A stretch of 64,000 nt of DNA, taken from contig JASANG010003597.1 of NCBI GenBank assembly GCA_030248215.1, positions 1 to 64,000 of the forward strand, in the 5' to 3' direction. The notes under the pieces are model-generated. The model did no database searches. It saw only the letters and a list, made by a program, of their open reading frames with translations, and was not told the DNA's origin. A program made the position numbers and the translations under genes. Positions 10,304 through 23,351 of the stretch are shown piece after piece (the stretch's first letter is position 1; every line of letters begins with the position of its first letter). This stretch comes from Enoplolaimus lenunculus. Taxonomy: Eukaryota; Nematoda; Enoplea; Enoplida; Thoracostomopsidae.

Positions 10304-11175
10304 AAAACTAATCATATATATTTTGTTTTATTGTTCAGGGGGTAGCCATATTTTGGTTTCGACAGGCTATAATTTGAGTAAAGCACGTTTCATTCACCTC
10401 TACGAATAAAGACAGTTATGCTAAATCGTCTTAAAAGTGCCTTCGTTCTTGTCTCTGGATATTTTGCGATGGGATATATCTCTTGTATCTCTGTGCGTAT
10501 ATGCGCTCCTCATTATGAAATTATGGGCGAACGATTGGTTTAAAACTGCTCCTTTATCAAGGTTCCTTGTACCAAAAGTTAAAAGCCAACTCCTTCCATT
10601 GAAAATTTTATTTTGTATTCGCAAATCAATAAAGTAAAAATAGTCACAAACATATTTTGTACACAAACAATAAACTTGAACAACGGTGTTATTTGCAATT
10701 CAAACGTTTCCTTCCAGTAACAAAGACATAAATACAAAAAAAGGACAGTAAGGAGTTGCGCTATACTTTTGTTGACGTGCGGCGCCGTGTGGCTCAGCCT
10801 GTCACTGTGCGGTATCGTACGCAAACAACTGGCGTATGATAACGTATGGTGACGGTCGGTGAAGGACGGCGACGTATGAGTGACGGACGGAAACGGATGG
10901 CGCCGTACGGCTGACACACGGTGACGGACGACGCCGGACGTCAAGTATAGCAAAGAGTATAGGAAAGATAATAATGAGTAAAATGCAGCAAACTTTAAAT
11001 ATCGAATATAGGCATATGAAAGTTCAAAATGAATTTTTTCCGGCATGAATATTTTGTGTTTTTGTCTGATATCAAATTTCAAGCTAGGATTGGAACTATA
11101 CAAAGCTTGAAATAATCCTAAACCGTTTAGCTCTTAGGATCTCCTATTCAGTGTTACTTTTAAGGGCGCATAAAG
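10304..11175. other. Intergenic; degenerate GACGGACG-type repeat at about 10,770-10,945
   Basis: No gene is supported. At 10,770-10,945 GC-rich sequence repeats variants of GTGACGGACG and GGCGCCGT. Short related GACGGACTACGCCG sequence lies near 58,485, inside an HSP70 intron. This could be a decayed microsatellite of the same kind as in the Helentron elements. Confidence 0.4.
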
Positions 11176-11181
11176 TTTATT
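11176..11181 (-). terminator. Candidate polyadenylation signal of the collagen gene
   Basis: TTTATT on the plus strand reads AATAAA on the minus strand, about 138 bases after the collagen stop codon. Confidence 0.5.
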
Positions 11182-11318
11182 TCAAGTGTCGCAGTCTTAC
11201 CCTACTTAAGCATTAAAATTAGCCTAAAGTCTAAACCTACATTAATATCTTAGGCCCGCAAGAAAACAGGCATCCTAAAAGTAACAGTAGTTTAAGTCGT
11301 AGTTTTTAAATCTTTTAC

Positions 11319-13143
11319 TTAATACCCTGGTGCCAGCCGCGCTGCTGGACAATGTCCACATGACCCAGGTGGTCCATGATATCCGACTGATCCCGGGCGT
11401 CCTGGTCGTCCGTTCGAGCCACGCTGACCTGGACGTCCTGGATCACCAGGATATCCTTTACCGCCGGGTCGACCAGGACCACCAGGATGCCCAGGCTTTC
11501 CGGATTGTCCAGGTCGACCGAGCAATCCAGGACGACCGATTGGTCCAGGTCTGCCACTTTGAACGCCTGCCAGCTTTCCAGAATCTCCCGGTTTGCCTCG
11601 ATACCCAGGTTTTCCTGGTTGTCCAGGTGGTCCTTTTGGTCCCGGCTCGCCTGGCGTGCCTTGATAACCAGGCTTGCCAGACTCGCCGTCTGGACCAGGT
11701 TGGCCTGGGCTACCTTTTGGTCCATGCCGGCCTGGCCTGCCGCTGGGTCCTTCACAAGGACATTGAGGGGTAAATATACTGCGAACTGTTGGTGAAGTGG
11801 CAGGTTGTCCATTTTCTCCAGGCTGACCCATGTCGCCATCTAATCCTGCGCGCCCGGGTCTCCCAGGTGGACCAGGTAAACCTGGTAAACCGCGATGGCA
11901 CGTGCAACCTATAACAAAAAGTACAAGAAAGCGTGTAACTTTATAGAGTACTTTTTGACAACGGAGAAAAATAAAATAATTAAAAAGTTCAAAAGACACT
12001 ATTTTGATCAGAATGGAAAAATGGGACGAATTCTCCAATATTTGAAAAAAGCTCGTCGTTAAAATAGATCTCTTGTGCTAACGGGTGAGGGGGTCGCGAA
12101 CACTCGTCGTGATGCCATTGGTGGTGGCTAATTCTTTTTTGCTGCCAGCACTATGTCAAAAATTAAGTCAAATGCACATTTTTTCATCAATGTGGGACCT
12201 AAAATTTGGACTTCTGTACACTATCCTTCATTTAAAAAGGCTTAGACAAAAGGCTTATTTATGCCTAAGCTTTTCCTTTTGGCTGAGCGAAAGTCTGCAG
12301 CAGGCGGATACTAGAACTACATTTTGTACAACCTGGCTAATACAACTACCCCTCACTAAAAATAAAAATTCTTACATTCAGAGGGCGTCTCATATACCCG
12401 CGGAGGAGCTTGAAGCGGTTCGTACGGTTCAAATGTGGGAATATGAATTTGAGCCTGGTATACCGGATCAGGAGCCGGTTGAAATTGACCGTAGACTTGG
12501 CGTTTAAACAACACGCGGTCAGAAGTGTCCACTGATGTTTGATAACCAAACTGTGAAAGCAACGCTTTAAAATTGTTGTTGGCTGCCCCTGGAACAGTGT
12601 CGGTTTCCATCGATTGAGACCATAAATCACGAACTCGAGACTGTAAATTTAGTGAAAATAAATTTATAAATTTAATTTTACCAGTATATAACTGATGCAA
12701 TTGTTTTCACGTTGACACGCTGAACAGATGTTTGAAAACGAAAAACGTCTCCAACTTCGTGTAAATCTTAAAAATTGTTGTAAAATTAGCTCTTCCGAAT
12801 TTAAGATCTTGCAAACTTCCCTTACGCAACGTTAAAAGCTTAAATCGAAGCTTAATTTCCGCCAAAAATTAAAACCTTTCAAAACTGGAGTAGTGTTTAA
12901 GAACTGAAAATTTAATTAAAAAATTTTCAAAATTTTCACCTTACAAAACGCCAAATCTGAGTCAATTTCTGCTTGCAGTGTTTGAATCCAGCTTAGACCA
13001 ACCGGAAACGTTATCAGGCACACAGCGACGCAAACTGTACTCAGCGCAACTGCAAGAAATGCCGCAAATTTTAGTCGATATGTTCGCGATTCGTTGCTGA
13101 AGGCACCAACGGGTATCACTGAACAAAGTGATTTTGTATCCAT
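11319..13143 (-). CDS. Nematode cuticle collagen (three exons, 352 aa)
   Basis: Exons 13143-12940, 12640-12376 and 11908-11319 join in phase (204+265+587 bp) with GT-AG introns of 299 and 467 bp. Residues 1-68 hold the nematode cuticle collagen N-terminal domain with a hydrophobic anchor at about 26-48 ([19 protein letters not shown]). RVLFKR at 110-115 is a furin-like processing site of the kind cleaved during cuticle collagen maturation. A CCTCHR cluster at 157-162 precedes Gly-X-Y repeats: about 30 residues, a Cys-containing break (193-209, ending CPCE), then a long second block with a small break at GKLAGVQSG. The chain ends [15 protein letters not shown], a typical cuticle collagen C terminus. 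Cysteines flanking the Gly-X-Y blocks would link trimers. The product is secreted by hypodermis into the exoskeleton. Family assignment is firm; the specific orthologue is not identifiable. Confidence 0.95.
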
Positions 13144-13436
13144 GATATAAATTTTAAAAAAGACGCCCTGAAAATTTTTAAACTTGATACAATACTTTAT
13201 TTAATCTATGAGAATGTGTAACGTGTCTGTAGCCATGCCTTGCCTTTAAACACATCGTAATGCTTAAAGAATCATTGATTGGATTCTGGCAGTATATTAA
13301 CAAAGTCAAGTTATAGTTCAAATATGGAAATCGCTAATTTTTACAAATTTAATAAGTGCTGTCAAAATTTAATTCGAGCTCCTTTTCGACCTGATCTCAG
13401 CAATTAAAAATTCAAACATTGATTGGTCCAATATAT
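13144..13436. other. Upstream region of the collagen gene
   Basis: Immediately 5' of the collagen start codon (minus strand), AT-rich. I see no promoter motif that I can defend. Confidence 0.4.
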
Positions 13437-13620
13437 TAGAACAGTGCCGTAGCAATAGTATAAGCATATTCCAAACCCAACATTAGGGCTAAGCCTAAGT
13501 CAAAGCGCAAGACTGGAATTACACCCAAGCCTGTGCCTGAGCAAAAAATTGGCCGATAGCTTAAGCATACTCTGTTGCAGTCCCGCTGAAACACGTTTCG
13601 CCTCTGAACTTAACATGGGT
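13437..13620. mobile_element. MITE copy with TTAGGC-like repeats
   Basis: Aligns by eye with 2411-2613: shared ATAAGCATATTCC, a run of CCTAAG-like units, GCTTAAGCATACTCT, and an end resembling CGCCTCTGAAC...ACATGGG. It is more decayed than the first copy, and its boundaries are approximate. Confidence 0.5.
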
Positions 13621-14865
13621 GAAAACTTGCAACACACAATCATTTTTGTTTACAAATCTCAATTGTTAATCAAACGTTTGAATTGGCACAACAGTTATCG
13701 GTACATCTGGTAAAAATGTAACTTAGTATTTGTCAAAATTCTGCCGTATCAAGATGTAATAAGGACTATTCTCTACCAAACCAGTGACCAGGAGCTGTTG
13801 TCAATATTTAACATGCTCTGGAACTTGATATACACATTGTGTTTGAGTTCTCGCTCGCTTTGATTTCGCGTTTCTTCCAATGCTCGATATCTGTTTTTTA
13901 TGTGGGATATGGACATTTAATTTTTTTTGACCGCCTTTACTCCGGAGTATATCGAACAGCATTTAGATATTCAGTGACGCATATATTTCACATGTAATGT
14001 ATATAATTTTGCTAATTAGCAAACCTAATTCACTAGCTTTTGCGCTGGTCAAAAACTATGATGTTTTGTGCAAGCCAACTGGCAGTCGATACAATATGCA
14101 TATTATAAAGTTAGGAAACCAGAAACAAAAAAACTTTGTTTAGCAGTGCGCAGTTTAGGGAGCTAAGCATTTTTATGTATCAAGGGAAATGGATATTGGA
14201 AGCGGTCACAGTCTCTTTTTATCCTCGATGAAATAGATCACATGAAGATAAGGGTTGTGTTCGAAGATTTACGCCAAGCTGCTTTAATACTTAAGTAGGC
14301 AGTCTGTTTTGCATTTAAATCAGGATTGAGAGACACTCGACTCACCTGAAATACTATTAACTCAGAGAGCAAAGCAACTCAACCTGTTTTGTATATAATA
14401 AGCGTGTTTTGACTTGAATTGAGAGTTAATTCAACTCATTCCGAGTTGGTTAATCAACTGAAAACTAAAATTGTCTACTTAATCATCGAAAATTCAACTC
14501 ATAGTGATGTTAGTCAACGCAGATTACAGTCCATTTTTTGTCACCGACCTCGGGCGGTGACTGTTTTCGCTCACGGCAATCATCAAAGAAATATGTTGTT
14601 TTTGATAAATAAATTTTTGTTGCAAATTATGTACTAGAATTTTTCACCGGTCAGTACGCAACCGCAAGTTTGCCTCTGGTTCCGGTAGACAACCTATTCA
14701 TCCTACAGTAGGGTTTTTGCCGGAAGTTCCTGCAATTTTTGTAGTATAATTTCACATAGTTGCACAAATATTATATTTGCGAAAATTACCTAATCAGTCG
14801 CCATTTTAAACACCTAATTTTGTTTCACCTACAACCTCGCCTCCTTCAATTTTTGTTGATCTTCG
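13621..14865. other. No gene supported; old MITE ends
   Basis: Repeated GAGTTGA/TCAACTC words at 14,330-14,525 recur reversed near 16,250-16,290. A CGCAACCGCAAG/GGTTCCGG stretch near 14,660 resembles the ends of the CAGGGTGCAACCGG family. There is no supportable ORF. Confidence 0.35.
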
Positions 14866-15970
14866 GTACAGGTGTTTTTCGACTTCCGTTGAATCCTGGA
14901 AGTAGTCATAAAAAACCTTTGTCGAGTGTATGTACGCAACGCAAAATCAGCCATAGCGCCTCATTTTATTTTTCCAATACATACTTTAGCAAACAGACTT
15001 GATTGCTAAGCCAGACCAAAATGAGGTGTATGTACTATTGCAGCGCATTTATGCAGCCAATTAATACCAGCTCTGCTCCGGTAACTCAGCCCAATAGCCC
15101 CTCGCTACTAACTGCGTCAAGAGTACGACTGCCGCTTTCACAGTCAATTGAAGCGTTAGTTGTAGTTTCGCTTATTAGAGACCGCACCAATGGTCAGTTT
15201 TCAGACAGGCAAGAAGGAAAATTTATAATCATCTGAGCACACAAACATGGCCAAAGTATGGGCGTAGCCAGGATTTTTGTTTGGGGGGCACACAAATACT
15301 TTAAGTTTAAATATAGTATGCTTAAATTAAAATTGCAAAATTCCGGTTCCGATGTGGGCGCTTCCACCGGCAACGCTCATTCAGGAGGTCAACGCAAGTA
15401 TTTATCAGCCAGTAGTAATCTATTAAACCAAAAGTTTCGGTTATCCGAAATGGAAAGTAATTACGGATCTCCGGATAAATATTCGTTAAAAAGCGCCGGA
15501 TATCGGAATATGAAAAAATATCCGATGCCATCACTACCTAATATAGTAGTTTAAAGATGTTATTTAATGCCTTTTATGTGAAAAATCACCCTTACCTGAT
15601 CCATGATACTGCAACGAATTGCCGTTATTTGTACTAAAGCAATATCGGTTCAGTTTAGGAAAACAACTGGTTTGTTGGAGTGAAACGTACAGACATACAG
15701 AGCATCCTAGTTTCAATTTATTCAAAAATCAAATTTTTCCAAAACCATTGGGGGAGGGGCATGGCCCCTGCCCCCTTGGCTACGCCCTTGGTCCAAAGTC
15801 TATAATGCTTTTTAGCGTAGAGACCGAAGTGAGCACATAGTTTGGGTCATAAATCATTTATATAGGCGCATTAGACAACTCCCTTGGTTTATAGCACTGA
15901 CCTACAAATAAACAAACGTGCCAGTGGTTAGTAACACAACGTGAAAAACTCTACACAATGAAATTCGTCT
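14866..15970. repeat. Old dispersed repeat split by a MITE; second copy at about 58,625-59,020
   Basis: The parts at 14,890-15,250 and 15,793-15,970 both match, in the same order, a continuous stretch at 58,630-59,015. Shared words include ACCTTTGTCGAGTGT, CTGCTCCGGTAAC, GAGTACGACTGC, CGCACCAATGGT and CAACGTGAAAA. The interruption is the MITE at 15,259-15,792. The family is unknown. Confidence 0.65.
15259..15792. mobile_element. hAT-like MITE with GGGCGTAGCCA termini
   Basis: Terminal inverted repeats read GGGCGTAGCCAGGA on the left and, reverse complemented, GGGCGTAGCCAAGG on the right. The flanks carry CCAAAGTA (15251-15258) and CCAAAGTC (15793-15800), a probable 8-bp target duplication with one change. 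The unoccupied form of the site exists near 58,865, where the host repeat runs uninterrupted. The internal short ORF has no coding signal. Confidence 0.75.
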
Positions 15971-16914
15971 GAATTATTGTGGTAGAACATAGTACAGACT
16001 GTATGTATGTACATTTTCAAGTATCACAATAGCTTAGTTTTCAGGTGTAGATGCTCAAATCGCCGTTGCGTAAATAGAAATAACAATTTATAGTCATATA
16101 CATATTAAAACTGGCAAGTCGATAAGAACTTGGTCTGAAATAACTGATTCGATATTCAGTTCAAATATCCGAATGATTTGGCTCGCGGAGAATGTTTTCG
16201 GCATTTTCTGGCATTTTGACAAAAGTTGCTTGTTATTTATTAGCTCAGCGTGAGTTAATAACGTGCCTTGAAATCCGAGTTGAAATCAACTCATACTAGT
16301 AAAATTCACAGTGTAAGTCATGTAAAAAATTCAATGTTAAACACATATCGAATTTTGCAGACCGGCATAAAAATGAAAATTGAAAACAAAGTGCATCTCT
16401 TGTGACATAGAAACTTTCTCCATTGATTTGCTTTAAATATTTGCAAATACGGATGTGCATCGAACGATAAAGGAAAACAATGTTGTATTTTCTTCACTCA
16501 CAATTTAAATTTTGCAATTTGAAAAAATTTCTCACGCTAAATAAGATATTGTAACTCAAAATTTGAAAAAATTAATAAGTCAAATATATACAAAATTTAA
16601 GTTTCAGTAAAATATTAACGTCTAAAAATCTCTAGTCAAACGTTGACCAAATGTTGTGCTTCTGCTGAAATTATATATTCGGTGAGAAAATATGTCGGAA
16701 TGTTAATAGACATGCCAATTTGCACATATTGCTTTGTGTTTCAGGATTTAAAAATTTACTAAGGTTACACACCTATTACTTGCTGAATATTATTATTGGA
16801 TGAAAGATGAAGCGTAATCCACAAGTCCAATATTGCTTCTTCTAATTATGTCAACTGAAAATTATTACAGTATAAAATAGATCAAAACAGAGGCTTATCG
16901 TTCGATGTGCGCAC
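15971..16914. other. No gene or clear repeat supported
   Basis: AT-rich sequence with reversed GAGTTGA/CAACTC words at about 16,255-16,300, probably a decayed inverted-repeat element shared with 14,360-14,520. No ORF has a recognisable motif. Confidence 0.35.
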
Positions 16915-17130
16915 TGTAGTGACCCGAATAAGAGAGAAGACTGATATTTATTTGGCCTCTCCAGAGGGTACCCCCCGTTATTCGGTTACGGACTGTTATT
17001 TATTTTTAACCCACGCGGACTGATATATATCCGGTACTGCAACTATCCGTAGAATTAAACGTTTATTTGTCTTGCGTCAATAGCTTGAGCGATCATGAAG
17101 GTTACACTTAGGAATGTACTTTCAAAATTT
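16915..17130 (+). repeat. Dispersed repeat, inverse copy of 7880-8140
   Basis: Matches the reverse complement of 7880-8140, including GGCCTCTCCAGAGGG, TTATTCGGTTACGG and AGCTTGAGCGAT. Function and family are unknown. Confidence 0.6.
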
Positions 17131-17894
17131 TAAGTACGCTTTAAAGATTCGAACTCAATTTTACTTGGTCCTGAAGTCCTTTATGCACTACAATTAGGAA
17201 TAACTGACCTTCATAGACTCTAATTAGGATTTAGGGACTCTATCCGCTTACGAACTTTTATTAAGGATACGGAGTCCTATTGATTGGGAGTTAAAATTTG
17301 GACCCCCTCTTATTACCCCATACCCTCTTAGTCGGGTCACTATAGTACCGGAGTTTGGAACATTCAGACCACTTTGTCGTGATTTGACCAAAATTTTACT
17401 TTTCATATACACTGGCAGGTATGGGCGGTCTCGTTTGAAACCCGAGGACAAGACTGAAGACCAAGAGTAGGAAACTGAGATAGGAATCAAACAGTACCGG
17501 TTGCATCTTAGTCGTTACCGAAAGCGAATTTTTGAATGGCCAATAATTAAATTAAGTGATGTTTTTGTTTTTAGGGTCCTATTGCCTTTCTGAAAAATGT
17601 AGTGAAATCTTTCACTGCAGTATATATACAAATATATTTTGACAACAATAGAAAAAGTAATAAACAACGTAATTCGACTAAATCATATCAGGTTTTCTTA
17701 CCGGTCAATGAGGACTTTGAAAAATAAAAATTTTATAGCTTGGTTAAACATAAATAAAGTTAGTTCTTGTTTAAGTTGTTTGTTTGTGACAGCTACAAGT
17801 TGTGCTTACAGTTTCATATTTCAAAATGGGTGAGTAAGCAGGATGGAGGGCTGCCGCTCCCAAGCCCTCACCACTAAGCGATCACTAAAAGCAC
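17131..17894. other. No gene supported
   Basis: Short ORFs on both strands lack motifs, good splice context or similarity to anything else here. Confidence 0.35.
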
Positions 17895-18285
17895 CAGGGT
17901 GCCACCGGAATTCCATTTCCGGCAAATTTTGATCTTGCGGATCCGGTTCCGGTAAATTTTTATCGAAAATAAAAATTCCGGTATTAAATTTTGGCCGGTG
18001 GAAATTGAGATATTTTAATAAAAAATGACAATAAAATTAAGTAGATTTCATTTGTATAGCACATAAACCTTGACAATTGCCGAAAATACCACCATCGAAG
18101 GTAGATTGCGCTTTCGTGGATTATGAAAATCTAAAATACAGCCGATACAGTGAATACCTACCTATCTCCAACTAAGCGTTATTTCATCAATAATTTCGGT
18201 GGCATGCATTTTTCGGTTCCGTTTCCGGTAATTTTTTCAAATTACGGTTCTGGTTCCGATGAATTGTAAATCCGTTAGCACCCTG
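17895..18285. mobile_element. hAT-like MITE, CAGGGTGCAACCGG family (older copy)
   Basis: Begins CAGGGTGCCACCGGAATT and ends CGTTAGCACCCTG. The subterminal arms are rich in CCGGAA/TTCCGG. Flanks AAAAGCAC (17887-17894) and AAAAGAAC (18286-18293) agree at 7 of 8 bases. Divergence from the 45-kb and 60-kb copies shows that it is older. Confidence 0.75.
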
Positions 18286-20805
18286 AAAAGAACCAAAAAC
18301 ACGCAGTTATAGCTTTCATTAGAAATTTTAGCTCTTCCAATGGAAGAATTATAATCTCAAACGGTGGGCAGTTGGCACCTGAAACCCATGGCTACGCCCT
18401 GTTTATTGTGTATAAATAAACTTATACGTATTAATAACAGAGCAGACGTGTTTTCCTGGTTGGGTCGCCTATATTGCACTCTTGCTTGTTAATGTGACAG
18501 GAACGCACGGTGGCCCTTTCAGCATGTGCAAAGATTTTGATCATTAAACGTTTCGTTGTATATATTACTTGCATAAAGAGAGAGATCTGCAATATTTTGC
18601 TTGCATAGATATTTTACAATGAGGTCGCTTCCAGTTGTATTTTACTGAGCGTAAACCAATTGGTATATAGTTGTAGAAACAGTGGTAAATTGCACAACAC
18701 TAAACTCCAGGTTGTAAACGGTTAGTAAAAATAACGGAAACGGATGGGGATGAAACTAACGGAAACAGATTTTAAGCATATAATTTCAAAAATGTTTTAT
18801 TTTTCTGCCAACACAATTGAGAGGGGTGCATATATTTGACCAGTTTTTCAAAAATTCTAAAGAAAAAGCGGCGAATCCTCGAAACCTTCCTAGTTACGTG
18901 ATTTTTAACTAATTTTTGCTAATCGCCAGTACAAATCTTTGTTAAAACGAAAAAAATTTTCAAAACATTTGCTTTTGGAGTTGTTAGTCTCGGTTTGAAT
19001 CCTATATCGAGATTTAAGAAAACAAGGCCAAACTCCGAGATTAACTGAAAAGGGAGACTTGCCTAGATCGCCAAACCTATTGTGTTACACCATGCTCAAA
19101 AACATGTTCACCTTCATCAGAGTACAACCGCGGTCTGGCTCCGGCACAAAATCGGCCTCCGGCACCGGTAGTAGAATTTTTGCCTGAGGTTCCGGCATTT
19201 TCGGTAGTAAAATTTTGCATAATTTTGCAAAAATATGTTTTGCGTGTTTCGTTTTACTTCGCAATTTTCATGAAAGAATTTCAAAATTAAGCAGAAAATT
19301 AGCGTAAAATCAAACAACTTAGCAACATGCTGCAGATATTGGAAAAATTAACTAACCATCTTCACTAATTTCGTTGACCTCTGGCTCCGGCAAGTTTGAT
19401 TGATTTCTGGCTCCGGTTTTTTCACCTGCGGTTGCACCCTACCTGCTATAATCTGATATGTTTCTACAAGTGGCCTTTTAGCAAACAATAAACTAGTAGC
19501 ACTGTCATTGACTTTGCTCCAAAATATTGCCTATATCTGCTCTCTCACAAAACGTCAATATCTTTTATTTCAATCGAACATTGAAACGTATCAGTTGTTT
19601 CAAGAATATTACTTAAGCAGTAAAGGATGACCCTATTCAAGAAATAAAACACAAATGAAAAAAATCAAATATAAGAGACAATAATGCACATTAACGTTAG
19701 AGTCGTTATTTTTATGTAAAAATTATACATTTGTACCCTACTACAACGGCTCGACTAAAACAGCGTAAGCACTAAAGTTTATCAAGAGTAAATATGAGAC
19801 CAAACAAGAAAGCGTCACATTACCACCATTTTTCTTGGTGTTATAGCTTTTCGTATAACTGTTCGTAAACTGTTGTATAAATTCGTAACAGACACTTAAG
19901 CCTAAACTATAAGCTACCTGTAATATACCGAGACTTATCTATTACTAATGCTATGAATGAAAAAATACTAGTTAACAGCAGTTAATAACAGCAGTATAAA
20001 TCACAATGCTTCATGGCATATGCTTGCGGTTGTTTTAACATCCATTTTAGTCTCTAGTTACAGTTCCCGTTTAATTCAGTGAACGGTTATCACCTCTATT
20101 ACGCAATCGTCGTTTTGAACAAATAAACATATGCTTATGATCGTCCGCACTTGAATATATAATTCACACAAAGTATATGCTACCGTACACAAAATGGAAA
20201 TAAATTAGGTAAGCATATATCTATATTCCAAAATATTTATTTTATAGACACAAAACTCATCACGCAGTAAATAGTACTGAATTTACCATCTCGAAGAAAT
20301 TGGATAGCTCTTTGACTGGTGCAGACTAGTTGTAAAATTGTTTTATCATTACTTTCGGATGATATCTTTTTCGCTGAATCCTAACACTAAAGGTTTAAGT
20401 GTTTTAAAGATGAAAAATAAAAAAAAATATGTGTTTAATAAACATTAAAAGTCGCACGTTATAACCTGACTGAAGATTTTATATTTCGAAATTTCACTCG
20501 AATAAATCTCAAATTATGCATAAAACTAACTTCATAGCGAACGTTTTCAGCCAAACAAAATACACTAAATAGTTAATTTTAATTATACAATTTTTTTAAC
20601 AAATCGCTGCCAAAATTCAAAATGTCCATTAAACACGCAATATTATCAAATCTTGGGATGGTATTACAATGTAAGCAGTAAAAAACAGCACTACAGTTGT
20701 TAACGACAAGAGTTAACCACTCACCGGTGGAACAGATATTACTAGGTACAAGTTACAGTTTCAAACCACAATCAAAGAATGGGACACAACAAGCGTCCCC
20801 GTTAC
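18286..20805. other. No gene supported; decayed MITE remnant at about 19,115-19,445
   Basis: The 19,115-19,445 stretch has CCGGCA/TGCCGG-rich arms and an end CGGTTGCACCCT, so it is probably a distant member of the CAGGGTGCAACC group. A GGCTACGCCCTGTTTATT segment near 18,392 matches, reversed, 795-815. The remainder is AT-rich without recognisable features. Confidence 0.35.
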
Positions 20806-21166
20806 CTCTAGTGTAGAGTTGCAGTATTTGAAAACAATACCCTTACCCGGAATGTTTAAAATCCAAGACCCGGGCCCAGAGTATGTCAAATTCAAAAATG
20901 GCCCTTGAATTTCTCAAATTCAAGAAATTGACCCAAAATTATCAGAAAGGACGCTTGAACAAGGTCAAACTTTTTGAAATAAAAAGCCACAAAATTTTAA
21001 GGACAGTAAGACGTAGCGTTGCTAAACTTTCGATATCTGAGGCCCACCAACCGATAACTGAGAGGCCCAAAAGATGACATAAATATGATACAGGGTTGTT
21101 ATTTTCGACGAAAATCAAAATAGCGGAAATAACTGGAATAGAACCCGGATGAAACTCTACTCTAGG
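20806..21166. mobile_element. Possible MITE with CTAGAGT(T)-type ends
   Basis: The left end TAGTGTAGAGTTGCAG and the right end, reverse complemented, CTAGAGTAGAGTTTCA form imperfect inverted repeats. Subterminal CCGGGTT/ACCCGG words recur in both arms. A related end occurs at 37,631. No clear target duplication is seen. Confidence 0.4.
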
Positions 21167-21965
21167 GTGCACCAGCCAACCAGAGGCACCGCACCTAGGC
21201 TTGTAAATAGCAAAGTATGCATCCTGCTAAGTTGATTTCAGTAGATACTTTGCAAAGTTGAACAATTTTTTGAAAACACAAATGATGCACGATGCGCTAA
21301 TTGAAACGCATTGAATTATACAGCCATAGGCGAATAATGTTAACATAAACATTAGCCTAACTAAACATATATAGTTGAGTGCACATCTTAATTGTTTATA
21401 TATTGATGTACGTATTAAAAACGCAAACATATATCACATACTTATCAAAGGCGGATTCCGTAAAACGAACATCGCATATATATGTACTGGGCTATTCATA
21501 TTCTTACACCTGCCCTAATTATGCTATATATCCAATTTTACTCAACACTCAATAAAATGGGGACGTAGGGCTAGAAATACAACCGTAGATTTGGGCGTTT
21601 AATATAAAACTGGTCTAGTGCCTACCACCAAAGGTTTACAAACAAAAGAACCAAAAGAAATTAGAAAAGCTTATGCAATTTGATTCACTGATTCAAAAGT
21701 TACAAGGCTTATCATTAACTAGTGATCGATGTTATAGTTAGAATGTATTCCGCGAAATTAGCAAAACTATGAAGCGACAATGACCCAAAAAACACACATC
21801 TGTTTTGTACGCTTTCATTGCATTTAAGATTAAGGCTTAGGCATAGGTAAGCTGTTTCATAATCTTAGCCTCATCCCAAACGAGGAGCAAAGTATACAAC
21901 AGCCAATAACTGTATGTTATAAATCAAACCAATCAATAAAAAGACACTTTCCTATGTATAATATC
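21167..21965. other. No gene supported
   Basis: AT-rich. It contains a few GCCTAA-like hexamers near 21,835-21,870. No ORF is convincing. Confidence 0.35.
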
Positions 21966-22368
21966 TAGGGATGTGCCGATTAATTGGCAACGGTGTTAGT
22001 AATAATCGGGACTTTTCGTAAGTATCGGCATCGACACTCCAAACAAATCGCCGATTCTTTGCTGATACTTTTTGAACATAACAATACGTTGGAATACTAA
22101 CAATTTCACTTTTTGGAGTATATCAGTGTGTATGATCAGGAAAACTGTTATCTTTCTTACGTTTGCGTTTGAAAAAATTGATTGAAATGAACCGTTTTCA
22201 AAATTATAATCGTATATGGTGGTTAGGGATTAACACTTAGCATAATGATAATGTAGCATCCTGTCTGTTGTCTAGGCATGGTGTCCTAAGTTGGAATCGG
22301 TATCGGCACTGGTTCGGCGTCTGTACATTTTCAAAACAAGAATCGGCATCGGTATTGGCACATCTCTA
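21966..22368. mobile_element. hAT-like MITE, TAGGGATGTGCCGAT family
   Basis: Ends TAGGGATGTGCCGAT and ATTGGCACATCTCTA are inverted. The arms are full of ATCGGCATCGG/CCGATNCCGAT words. Flanks ATAATATC and ATATTTTC agree at 6 of 8 bases, compatible with an old 8-bp target duplication. Related copies or ends lie at 24,488-24,861, 30,865-30,985, 56,505, 58,145 and 61,605-61,700. Confidence 0.65.
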
Positions 22369-23351
22369 ATATTTTCTATAGTTATTTGTTACCTGCATGC
22401 TATATAATGTTGAAGGGGGAAGGGTTTGTTGTGTTGAAAACTGATACCGTGGATCAAAAACAAAAAGTGGGGTTTGACAATAAACCAACACACCTGGCTA
22501 CTCCGTTGGCTACAGTATATAAAAAAATGGTGTTTAATGCTTTCTATATCCCACTAAAATTTTCTTGCACCCTCTACCAAATAATCCTGGTTCCCGGCTG
22601 TTTACTTTTAGCCCTTATAATGGAGTTGTTTCAGCTTTATATTGACATCTCCTTACGTTATTATACAATTCGCGAAAAATGTGTATATAGAATGTAGAGC
22701 TTAACAGTTCATCATTGCGTGACATGAACTCAAATACACAATATCTCATATGTACGACAAATAATTACACACGTAAGGTTTACGTTATCACACCACACCT
22801 AAAATTCTACAAATTTTGTGTCTATTTTACCCCGTGCTTCATTCCGAAAGCGATGCAGAATTTTAATATCGACATACCGTTTGTATGGTATTTACTTTCT
22901 GGCATGAGCTCCAATGATACATCCTCACCAGTTAACGATAGGTTTTCAAACAAGCGAACTGCTGCCACCGAAAGCTACAAAATTTAATACAAGCAGTGAT
23001 ACGAGTTCTCCACAAACAAATTCATATTGTTGTTGATAGACTATAACTTACTGGTTAAAAATTATGAAATATATTGCCAACTGGTTTTAGGTACTACACA
23101 CAGTGGACAAAGCTTAGCAACCAACCGGTGATAGGTCATGTAACTTCTGAACTAATGAGTTGTGAGCTTCCAAATTTAGAACATTTAAAACGCTTAACTC
23201 AAAATGAAAAATCGATTCCCGAGAATATGTTCTACGCAAAACTAAGAAAAAGAACACCCTGGCATTCAGTTGCCAATATTATTCCGCCACCAACAAATTA
23301 TTGTGATACCAACATAAAACAACGAACACTCAGACACTAAAAGACACACAT
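22369..23351. other. No supported gene downstream of CNOT4
   Basis: Short plus-strand ORFs at 22,386-22,697, 22,715-22,987 and 23,074-23,340 show no family motif and are not linked by convincing splice sites. The stretch should include the CNOT4 3' UTR. Confidence 0.4.

Noticed and set aside
10770-10945. GC-rich degenerate repeat as a coding exon
   Set aside because: The frames on both strands are periodic translations of GACGG-type repeats without splice context.
11330-11839. Other ORFs overlapping collagen exon 3
   Set aside because: The Gly-X-Y frame on the minus strand fits splice phases and family; the others are shadows of its periodic codons.
15258-15554. ORF inside the 15,259-15,792 MITE as a transposase remnant
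   Set aside because: It starts in the terminal repeat and shows no transposase motif.
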